Positions 8,395 through 15,089 of a stretch of DNA of 34,558 nucleotides are shown piece by piece. The position numbers and the translations under genes are program-made. The stretch spans positions 1-34,558 of the forward strand of contig NZ_JYFN01000030.1 of the NCBI RefSeq assembly GCF_000948395.1, in the 5' to 3' direction. The DNA is from Frankia torreyi (GTDB taxonomy: Bacteria > Actinomycetota > Actinomycetes > Frankiales > Frankiaceae). Each line of letters opens with the position of its first letter. Positions within the stretch are counted from its first letter, which is position 1. A model generated the notes under the pieces. It was given only the letters and a program-made list of their open reading frames with translations, was not told the origin of the DNA and ran no database searches.

Positions 8395-8643
8395 TGTTTG
8401 AGCGTCTTCGACGTGCCCTGTCGTCCGGTAGGCCTCCGCAGAGGTCCTGCCCAGGAGGCTTCGCCGGCCGGGACAGCGGCGGCCGCCCGACGCTGGGAGC
8501 CGGGGCGCGGGACGGCCCGCGGGCCCGGTCCACGGTTGCGGACCCTTCCGAACCGGCTGCCGATGGCACCACCGGCGGTACGGGCGGATCGGAGGTGCTC
8601 ACCCGTTGGCGGGAGGGCGACAATGCGGACGGGGTGCACCGAC
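8395..8643. other. Spacer upstream of the NAD synthetase gene
   Basis: This part of the divergent spacer has no supportable gene. Frames that run through it are extensions of the downstream NAD synthetase frame or antisense shadows. It presumably holds the promoter of the NAD synthetase gene, but I see no clear -35/-10 pair. Confidence 0.35.
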
Positions 8644-8699
8644 GACGACCAGGACGCGACGACCAGGACGCGACGACCAGGACGCGACGACCAGGACGC
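8644..8699. repeat. Four tandem 14-bp repeats just before the NAD synthetase start
   Basis: GACGACCAGGACGC is repeated exactly four times (8644, 8658, 8672, 8686), followed by a truncated copy that runs into the ATG at 8709. Because 14 is not a multiple of three, the array is unlikely to be translated, which argues for a start at 8709 or 8721 rather than upstream. Confidence 0.85.
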
Positions 8700-8708
8700 G
8701 ACGACAGG

Positions 8709-10838
8709 ATGCGAGGCGACGTGAGCGAGCCAGAGTTCGGCGAGGCGGCCCAGGCGGGCTTCGGCGGCCCGACCCGGCCCGGCGAGCCGCGGCGGGAGTT
8801 CGCCGCGATCCACAGCCACGGCCTGGCGCGGGTCGCGGCGGCCACGCCGCTGGTGGTGACCGCGGACCCGGCGCGCAACGCCGAGGCGACGGTCGCGTTG
8901 GCGCGCCAGGCGGACGCGGACGGCGTCGACGTCGTCGTCTTCCCCGAACTCGGGCTGTCGTCGTACGCGCTCGACGACCTGCACCTGCAGGACGCGCTGC
9001 TCGACGCCGTCGAGCAGGCGGTCGACACGGTGTGCCGGGCCAGCCGCGAGCTCGGGCCGCTGCTGCTGGTCGGGGCGCCGCTGCGCCGGCGCGGGCGGCT
9101 CTACAACACGGCGCTGGCGATCTCGCGCGGGCGGATCCTCGGCGTGGTGCCCAAGACGTTCCTGCCGAACTACCGCGAGTACTACGAGAAGCGCTGGTTC
9201 GCCTCGGGCGCCGGCGTCACCGGCGAGGAGATCACCGTCGCGGGGCGGACGGTCCCGTTCGGCACGGATCTGATCTTCGAGGCGGCGGACCTGCCGGACC
9301 TCGTCGTCGGCGTGGAGATCTGCGAGGACTACTGGGCACCGATCCCGCCGTCGTCGTACGCGGCGATGGCCGGCGCGACGCTGCTGGCGAACCTGTCGGC
9401 GTCGAACATCGTCGTCGGGAAGGCCGCCGACCGGGCGCACCTGTCCGCCGCCCAGTCGGCGCGCGCGCTCGCCGCCTACGTCTACTCGGCGGCCGGGACC
9501 GGCGAGAGCACCACCGACCTGGCCTGGGACGGGCAGGGCACGATCCACGAGCTCGGGGATCTGCTCGCCGAGTCCGCGCGGTTCGCCGACACCCCGCAGC
9601 TCCTCGTCGCCGACGTCGACCTCGCCCGGGTGCGCCAGGAGCGGATGCGCACGGGAACGTTCAACGACAGCGCCGCGGCGGCCGGCCGGCCCGAGCAGCG
9701 GTTCCGCACGGTCCGCTTCGACCACCGCCCGCACCGCCGCGACGTCGGGCTGCGCCGCCACCAGCGGCGCTTCCCGTTCGTCCCCGACACGGCCGAGCGG
9801 CTCGACCTCGACTGCTACGAGGCGTTCAACATCCAGGTCCACGGCCTGGCCCGGCGGTTCCAGGCGACCGGCGGGGGCCGGATGGTCATCGGCATCTCCG
9901 GCGGCCTCGACTCGACGCACGCGCTGATCGTCGCGGCGAAGGCGTGCGACCGGCTCGGGGTGCCGCGCACGACCATCCTCGGCTACACCCTGCCGGGCTT
10001 CGCGACCTCGGACGAGACGAAGGCGAACGCGTGGGCGCTGATGCGCGCGCTCGGCGTCGAGGCGGCGGAGATCGACATCCGCCCCGCCGCCCGCCTGCTG
10101 CTCGCCGACCTGGGTCATCCCGCCGCCGAGGGCGCCGCCGACTACGACGTCACGTACGAGAACGTGCAGGCCGGGCTGCGCACCGACTACCTGTTCCGGC
10201 TGGCCAACCACCACGGCGGGTTCGTCGTCGGCACCGGGGACCTCAGCGAGCTGGCGCTCGGCTGGTGCACATACGGCGTCGGCGACCAGATGAGCCATTA
10301 CGCCGTCAACGCCGGCGTGCCCAAGACCCTGATCCAGTACCTCATCCGGTGGGCGGTGAGCCACGACCAGTTCGACGAGGACACGGGCAAACTGCTGACC
10401 GCGGTCCTCGACACCGAGATCTCCCCCGAGCTGGTCCCCGCCGATGCCGAGACCGGCACGATGCAGAGCACGCAGGACCGCATCGGCCCCTACGAGCTGC
10501 ACGACTTCTTCCTGTACCACCTCCTGCGCCACGGCCTGGCGCCGTCGAAGATCGCCTTCCTGGCCTGGCACGCCTGGCGCGACGCGCTGACCGACGGCTG
10601 GCCGGCCGGCTTCCCCGACGGCGAGCGGCACGCCTACGACGTGGCGACGATCGTGCGCTGGCTGCGGGAGTTCCTGGGCCGCTTCATGGCCTCGCAGTTC
10701 AAGCGTTCGGCGCTGCCCAACGGACCGAAGGTCTCCTTCGGCGGCACGCTGTCCCCGCGCGGCGACTGGCGGGCGCCGTCCGACGCCAGGGCCACCGCCT
10801 GGCTCGCCGAACTCGACCGTAACGGCCCGCAGCCCTAG
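8709..10838 (+). CDS. nadE: Glutamine-dependent NAD(+) synthetase
   Basis: Predicted 709 aa. It makes NAD from nicotinic acid adenine dinucleotide, ATP and glutamine, the last step of NAD synthesis. The N-terminal CN-hydrolase (glutaminase) domain carries the Glu-Lys-Cys triad: Glu80 (FPELGLSSY), Lys149 (VPKTFLPNY) and Cys205 (VEICEDYW). The C-terminal synthetase domain has the pyrophosphate loop SGGLDS (397-402) and the block ENVQAGLRTDYLFRLAN, also found in the actinobacterial bifunctional enzyme. The domain order and the Glu-Lys spacing of 69 residues agree with the Mycobacterium type, about 680 aa. ATG 8709 has no good ribosome site; GTG 8721, with GAGG four bases upstream, is an equally good start. 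An exact 14-bp repeat array abuts the start. It is divergent from nifJ and convergent with the TetR gene. Confidence 0.93.
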   Translation: MRGDVSEPEFGEAAQAGFGGPTRPGEPRREFAAIHSHGLARVAAATPLVVTADPARNAEATVALARQADADGVDVVVFPELGLSSYALDDLHLQDALLDAVEQAVDTVCRASRELGPLLLVGAPLRRRGRLYNTALAISRGRILGVVPKTFLPNYREYYEKRWFASGAGVTGEEITVAGRTVPFGTDLIFEAADLPDLVVGVEICEDYWAPIPPSSYAAMAGATLLANLSASNIVVGKAADRAHLSAAQSARALAAYVYSAAGTGESTTDLAWDGQGTIHELGDLLAESARFADTPQLLVADVDLARVRQERMRTGTFNDSAAAAGRPEQRFRTVRFDHRPHRRDVGLRRHQRRFPFVPDTAERLDLDCYEAFNIQVHGLARRFQATGGGRMVIGISGGLDSTHALIVAAKACDRLGVPRTTILGYTLPGFATSDETKANAWALMRALGVEAAEIDIRPAARLLLADLGHPAAEGAADYDVTYENVQAGLRTDYLFRLANHHGGFVVGTGDLSELALGWCTYGVGDQMSHYAVNAGVPKTLIQYLIRWAVSHDQFDEDTGKLLTAVLDTEISPELVPADAETGTMQSTQDRIGPYELHDFFLYHLLRHGLAPSKIAFLAWHAWRDALTDGWPAGFPDGERHAYDVATIVRWLREFLGRFMASQFKRSALPNGPKVSFGGTLSPRGDWRAPSDARATAWLAELDRNGPQP

Positions 10839-10873
10839 CGCCGCCGCGCCGGTTGACCGGCATCGACCAGATC

Positions 10874-10906
10874 CTGCTGTCGGTGGCCATGCCACCGGTG
10901 CGGCAG
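10874..10906. terminator. Bidirectional terminator hairpin between NAD synthetase and tetR
   Basis: CGGTGGC (10881-10887) and GCCACCG (10891-10897) form a perfect 7-bp stem with loop CAT. It is extended by CTGC (10874-10877) pairing with GCAG (10903-10906) across an internal loop. A smaller hairpin, GCCGG-TTGA-CCGGC, lies at 10848-10861. Both sit in the 70-bp gap between convergent genes. Confidence 0.6.
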
Positions 10907-10908
10907 TG

Positions 10909-11559
10909 TCACAGGTCGCGAAAGCCGTCGTTGAGGCATGCGAGAGATCGGTCGAGTGCGGCGGGGATGTCGACGACGTCGCTTTCCGCGCTGGCCAGGT
11001 GAACGCTCATGGTGATCCCGACGATCGCCCCGGCCAGCGTGCGTAGTTCCAGGTCGTCGGCCACCGGCCCGGTCCGCCCGCTGCGGCTGGCTCCGCTGCG
11101 GCTGGCGAGGAGCGCGACGAGGTCTGCCGTGGACGCGACGAGATGATCCAGGTGTGCGGCGCGTAGTTCCGGGACGATCATCATCAGCTCGGTGCGCCGG
11201 TACTGGTCGGCGAGCTCGGTCGGCGACAGTTGCGCGAAGCTCTCTCTCAGTGCGGCGCGAAACGCGTCGACGAGACCGGTTCCGTCGGGCTGGCCACGCA
11301 GGCCCTCGACGACGCTCGAGTCGAAGTAGTCCCACAGCACCACTTCCGACTTGGTGGCGAAGTAACGGAAGTAGGTGCGCTCTGACACTCCGGCCGCCTC
11401 GGCGATGTCCGCCACGGTGGTGTGGTCGTAGCCTTGCTGCCGGAACAACCGGAGAGCCTCGGTCTGAATGCGGCGCTTCGTGGCGGCCTTCTTGGTCGCG
11501 CGCCGTCCCGGCGCAGGCATGGGGGCCGAGCCGGCGACAGGGGCCGGGCTAGCTGGCAT
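10909..11559 (-). CDS. TetR-family transcriptional regulator of the adjacent exporter
   Basis: Predicted 216 aa. The N-terminal DNA-binding domain (about residues 24-75) has the family helix-turn-helix: RIQTEALRLFRQQGYDHTTV, then ADIAEAAGVSERTYFRYFATK. The rest is a helical ligand-binding and dimerisation domain typical of exporter repressors. The start overlaps the end of the exporter gene by 11 bp, so the two are co-transcribed and probably translationally coupled. A 15-bp-arm inverted repeat on the operon promoter (13120-13161) is the obvious operator, predicting autorepression relieved when the exporter substrate binds. ATG 11517 is an alternative start, closer to the DNA-binding domain. 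The ligand is unknown. Confidence 0.9.
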   Translation of the reverse strand: MPASPAPVAGSAPMPAPGRRATKKAATKRRIQTEALRLFRQQGYDHTTVADIAEAAGVSERTYFRYFATKSEVVLWDYFDSSVVEGLRGQPDGTGLVDAFRAALRESFAQLSPTELADQYRRTELMMIVPELRAAHLDHLVASTADLVALLASRSGASRSGRTGPVADDLELRTLAGAIVGITMSVHLASAESDVVDIPAALDRSLACLNDGFRDL

Positions 11560-13099
11560 GAGCGTCCGCTGCGGTGTCGATGTCTGGCCTCCTCACGGTC
11601 TCCTTGGTACCACCGGCCTCGGCCCCGGGAAACAACAGGGCCGCGATCAGGCCGCCGACGGCGGCGATGCCGGCCGAGACGAGCAGCGCGTCGCTCAGAC
11701 CGTGCGCGAAGGCGCTGTGAACATTGTGCAGAAGTTCGTCCGACCGCACGCGGCGAGCGGCCTCGGTGCCGTCGAACACGCCGCCGCGTGCCTTCTCCGC
11801 CAGCTCGGGGGGAAGACCGGTGAGCTGGAGGTGGGCACGATAGGCGGCGAGGGACACGCTACCCAGGATGGCCGACCCGAGCGGCCCGCCCACCTCCTGG
11901 AGGGCCTGCATCAGGGCCGAGGCGACACCGGAACGCTCGGGTGGGAGCTGGGCCAGCGCCGCGGACGCGGCCGTGGACAGGGTCAGTCCCAGTCCCAGTC
12001 CGGTCACCGCCATCCAGCCGGCGATGAACGCCCCGCCCGTGTCGACCGAGGTGAACGATCCGAGCAGCAGTCCCGCCGCCAGCACGACGAACCCGGCGCT
12101 GAGCACGCGCCGGCCGCCCAGGGCCCGCGCGGCGGGTTCGGCCACCGGCGCTCCGAGGACCAGGCCACCGATCAGGGGCAGTAGCCGCAGCCCCGAGCCG
12201 ATGGCGTCGGTCCCGACCACGGCCTGGAAGTACTGAGGCATCGCGAACAGCACGCCGATCATGGCGAGCGAGGACACCGCGGCGAGCGCGATCCCCCAGG
12301 TGAATGCGCGACTGCGAAACAGGGTGGCGTCGACCAGCGGCTCGCCGCCGGGCTGGGCGGCCCGGCGCTGCTCGTAGCGTACGAAGCCGACGAGCAGCAC
12401 CACCCCCGCCGCCATGGGCCCCAGCGCCGAGATCGAGATCCAGCCGTTCGATCCCGCATCGACGAATCCGTACACCAGGGCGACCAGCCCCGAACTGAAA
12501 CCGACGATGCCGACCCAGTCGATCCGTGGACGATGGGGGGCACGCGATTCCGGCACCAGGACGACCCCGACGACCAGGGACAGCACGACGACCGGCACGT
12601 TGATCCAGAAAACCCAGCCCCACCAGAAGCGGGTGAGCAGCCAGCCGCCCAGCAGCGGTCCGGCCGGCAGCGCGAGGAAGTTGACGCCGGCCCAGATTCC
12701 GACCGCCCGCGGCCGTTCCCGCTCGGTGAACAACACCGTCACCGCCGACAGCGCCATGACGATCACGCCGGCGCCGGCCACGCCGCCCAGGGCCCGCGCC
12801 GCGATGAACACTGCGGCCGAGGTCGACTCGGCCGAGCAGATCGAGGCCGCACCGAACACTGCCAGCGAGGCGAGCATGACGCGCCTGCGGCCGTACCGGT
12901 CGCCCAGGACGCCGATGGGCAGCATGGCCGCGGCCAAGGCCAGCAGATAGGCCGAGGAGAACCACACCAGATCGGTCGCCGAGGCATGCAGCGCGGGCGC
13001 CAACGTCGGCAGCGCCACCGCCAGGACGGTCCCGTCCAGACCGACCGCGAACACCGCCAGAGCGATCCCGCCCAGCGCCCACCACGTGCGATCCCTCAC
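11549..13099 (-). CDS. MFS drug exporter, DHA2 (EmrB/QacA-like) family
   Basis: Predicted 516 aa with about 14 hydrophobic segments, the DHA2 pattern of proton-driven multidrug export. Family motifs are LDGTVLAVALPTLAPAL in the first helix, the loop motif GVLGDRYGRRRVML, and the motif-C-like AGPLLGGWLL. GTG 13099 is chosen because GGGAGG lies four bases upstream and because the longer frame (TTG 13162) would run through the operator and -35/-10 elements. The C-terminal segment after the last helix is short and charged. Being the first gene of the MFS-tetR operon, it should be induced by its own substrate. The substrate cannot be told from sequence. Confidence 0.9.
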   Translation of the reverse strand: MRDRTWWALGGIALAVFAVGLDGTVLAVALPTLAPALHASATDLVWFSSAYLLALAAAMLPIGVLGDRYGRRRVMLASLAVFGAASICSAESTSAAVFIAARALGGVAGAGVIVMALSAVTVLFTERERPRAVGIWAGVNFLALPAGPLLGGWLLTRFWWGWVFWINVPVVVLSLVVGVVLVPESRAPHRPRIDWVGIVGFSSGLVALVYGFVDAGSNGWISISALGPMAAGVVLLVGFVRYEQRRAAQPGGEPLVDATLFRSRAFTWGIALAAVSSLAMIGVLFAMPQYFQAVVGTDAIGSGLRLLPLIGGLVLGAPVAEPAARALGGRRVLSAGFVVLAAGLLLGSFTSVDTGGAFIAGWMAVTGLGLGLTLSTAASAALAQLPPERSGVASALMQALQEVGGPLGSAILGSVSLAAYRAHLQLTGLPPELAEKARGGVFDGTEAARRVRSDELLHNVHSAFAHGLSDALLVSAGIAAVGGLIAALLFPGAEAGGTKETVRRPDIDTAADAHAS

Positions 13100-13119
13100 G
13101 GATCCTCCCAAGCACGAAG

Positions 13120-13161
13120 TGTCAGTGGCTGCCAGATTAGAGATAATGGCAGTCACTGACA
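13120..13161. promoter_or_regulatory. TetR operator: 15-bp inverted repeat upstream of the MFS exporter
   Basis: The left arm TGTCAGTGGCTGCCA (13120-13134) and right arm TGGCAGTCACTGACA (13147-13161) are inverted copies matching at 14 of 15 positions, with a 12-bp spacer. The arms cover the -35 and the -10/start region of the predicted promoter. With a TetR gene in the operon, an autoregulatory operator is the natural reading. Confidence 0.8.
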
Positions 13162-13162
13162 A
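13134..13162 (-). promoter_or_regulatory. Promoter of the MFS-tetR operon
   Basis: On the minus strand TTGTCA (13162-13157) is followed after exactly 17 bp by TAATCT (13139-13134), a good housekeeping-type -35/-10 pair. Transcription would begin near 13127, about 28 bases before GTG 13099. It lies inside the inverted repeat. Confidence 0.6.
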
Positions 13163-13318
13163 GTTCTCGGGAAGCCGCCCACGTCACGAGGCAGAGTGAG
13201 GCCGCCGCCCGCGCAGACATGGGCACCGGCGGGTGCAGCGCAGGGGCGTTCAGGTGGATATGCGACGCGCCGGCTCGCCGATGAGCGCCGCCCCGGCCCC
13301 GACGCGCGTGGCGCGGTT

Positions 13319-13342
13319 CCGCGGAACACCAGCGGTCCGCGG
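13319..13342 (-). terminator. Hairpin after the second MFS gene
   Basis: CCGCGGA (13319-13325) and TCCGCGG (13336-13342) form a perfect 7-bp stem with a 10-base loop, 22 bp downstream of the stop of the second MFS gene. No T-run. It would insulate the MFS-tetR operon from upstream transcription. Confidence 0.45.
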
Positions 13343-13363
13343 ACAGGGCCGTCGAGGTCGAGG

Positions 13364-14971
13364 TCAGCCTGCCGCGGGTTCCGCCGCTCTCTGGTCCGGC
13401 CTGACCGCCGGGTCCGGGTCCGGGTCCGGCGGATCCGCGGAGCGGGCGGGCGGGCGGCGGGCGAAGAGGATGGCGAGGCCGGCGGCGGCGGACAGGCCGG
13501 CGGCGGCCAGGTAGGCGACGGTGAACGGGGCGGCGCGCAGCGCGTCGCCGACGATCGCCGACAGCAGGCTCATCCCGATCACGGCGCCGATCTGATTGGC
13601 GGTCTGCTGCAGCGAGGTGGCCAGGCCGAAGCTGTCCGCGGGGGCGGCATTGCCGGTGATCACCAGCAGCGGCGGCTGGGCGTGCCCGAACGCCAGCCCG
13701 CTGACGATCAGACCGGCGATGACCACGGGGAGCTGGTGGGCCTGCGTGCCGAGGGCGAGCACGGCCAGGGCGATCGTGTAGACCCCGCCGGCCACGCCCG
13801 CGAGCAACCGCGGCGGGATCCACGCCCCCAGCCGGCTCGCCGACGGCGCCGCCAGCGCGATCGACAGGGTGCGGGTCATCGTCACCAGGGAGGTGGCCGC
13901 GACCGACAGCCCGAACACGCCCTCCAGCAGCAGCGGCGTGACCAGGAAGTTACCCATGTGGGCGGCGCCGAGCAGGAACGAGCTCGCCCCCGCGGCCCGG
14001 ATGTCCCGCTCGACGAGCAGCACGGTCGGGATGACCGGCATGGCCGTGCGCCGCTCGACCACGACCAGCAGCCACAGCAGCAGCGGGACGGCCACGAGCA
14101 GGCCGATCACGATCGGCTGCAGCCCCCAGCCGGCGGCCCGGTTGACCCCGAAGGTCAGCGCGAACGTCGCCGCGCCGAGCACCAGCGCGCCGGTCTTGTC
14201 CAGCGTCAGGCTGCGGTCGCCGGCGTCGACCGGCAGCACCTTCACCGCGGCGATCAGCGGGACCAGGGCGATCCCGGCCTGCATGAGGAACAGCGGCCGC
14301 CACCCGATCGAGTCGATGACCAGGCCACCGATCGCGAGCCCGCTGACCGACGCCCCGGACAGCACCCCCGACGCCCAGGCCGACGGCCGCACCCGCTCGT
14401 GCGGCGGGAAGGCGTGGAACAGCATCGCGAACGACGCGGGGATCGTCGCGGCGCCGGCCACCTGCGCCGCCGCGCGGAAGGCGATGAGTGACACCGGGTC
14501 CCAGGCCACCGCGGTCGCCACCGAGAACACCACGGCGAGCACGGAGCCGACGAGGAACGTGCGCCGGTGCCCGCGGATGTCGCCGACCCGGCCGAGGATC
14601 GGCATCGCCACCGCCTGCGCGAGCAGCGAGCCGGTCACCGCCCAGGAGATGACGTCGACGCTGCTGTGCAGGTCGCCGGCCACCGTGCGGATCGACACGG
14701 ACAGCACGGTCGCCGTGAACGTCGTCGCGAACATCCCCGCCAGGCAGGTCAGCAGGATGAGCTGCCGGTCCCGGCGCCCCGCCGGCCCGGAACCGCCCGT
14801 CAGCCCGGAACCGCCCGCCAGCCCGGAGCCGCCGGCGGGGACTGCGGGGGCGACGGGGGCGGCGCGGCCGGCTAAGGGCGCGTCCTCGGCGAGGTCCGCG
14901 GCCGGTTCGGCCGGCACGAATGACGGGGGCGACGGTGCGGCCCGCCCCGGGCCCTGGTCCTGCGCAACCAC
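13364..14971 (-). CDS. Second MFS exporter, DHA2-like
   Basis: Predicted 535 aa. GTG 14971 is chosen because GGAGGGGA lies five bases upstream; the upstream frame extension is not protein-like. Residues 1-66 are a cytoplasmic Pro/Ala/Gly-rich leader, including three tandem six-residue repeats (GGSGLA, GGSGLT, GGSGPA). Then come about 14 hydrophobic segments, starting LILLTCLAGMFATTFTATVL. The loop motif is ILGRVGDIRGHRRTFLVG, a variant of the MFS GRxGDRxGRR signature. The C-terminal tail is rich in Asp-Pro. It shares the family but little close sequence with the neighbouring exporter, so it is not a recent duplicate. The upstream DUF4062 fusion gene ends 118 bp before it and may be co-transcribed. 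The substrate is unknown. Confidence 0.88.
   Translation of the reverse strand: MVAQDQGPGRAAPSPPSFVPAEPAADLAEDAPLAGRAAPVAPAVPAGGSGLAGGSGLTGGSGPAGRRDRQLILLTCLAGMFATTFTATVLSVSIRTVAGDLHSSVDVISWAVTGSLLAQAVAMPILGRVGDIRGHRRTFLVGSVLAVVFSVATAVAWDPVSLIAFRAAAQVAGAATIPASFAMLFHAFPPHERVRPSAWASGVLSGASVSGLAIGGLVIDSIGWRPLFLMQAGIALVPLIAAVKVLPVDAGDRSLTLDKTGALVLGAATFALTFGVNRAAGWGLQPIVIGLLVAVPLLLWLLVVVERRTAMPVIPTVLLVERDIRAAGASSFLLGAAHMGNFLVTPLLLEGVFGLSVAATSLVTMTRTLSIALAAPSASRLGAWIPPRLLAGVAGGVYTIALAVLALGTQAHQLPVVIAGLIVSGLAFGHAQPPLLVITGNAAPADSFGLATSLQQTANQIGAVIGMSLLSAIVGDALRAAPFTVAYLAAAGLSAAAGLAILFARRPPARSADPPDPDPDPAVRPDQRAAEPAAG
14786..14839. repeat. 18-bp in-frame tandem repeats in the second MFS gene
   Basis: CCCGGAACCGCCCGTCAG (14786-14803), a near-identical copy (14804-14821) and a diverged third (14822-14839) encode the six-residue GGSG(L/P)(A/T) units before the first membrane helix. 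Copy-number change keeps the frame. Confidence 0.7.
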
Positions 14972-15089
14972 GCTGCTCCCCTCCAGGCCCGCGGGCCAAA
15001 CCTGCCGATCGTCAACCGCGGTTGTGCCCGGACGCAACCAGTTGCCCGACGCCGGCGCCGGGACGACCACCCCAGCGGACGGCGCCGGT

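Noticed and set aside
8644-8699. Possible CRISPR or iteron origin
   Set aside because: Repeats of 14 bp directly abut each other without spacers, and no replication gene is nearby.
8286-10895. An 869-codon minus-strand frame opposite the NAD synthetase gene
   Set aside because: Shadow of the real gene; composition is codon-bias driven and no motif is seen.
11549-13162. Longer exporter start at TTG 13162
   Set aside because: It would place the operator and the -35/-10 pair inside the coding sequence; GTG 13099 has a GGGAGG ribosome site.
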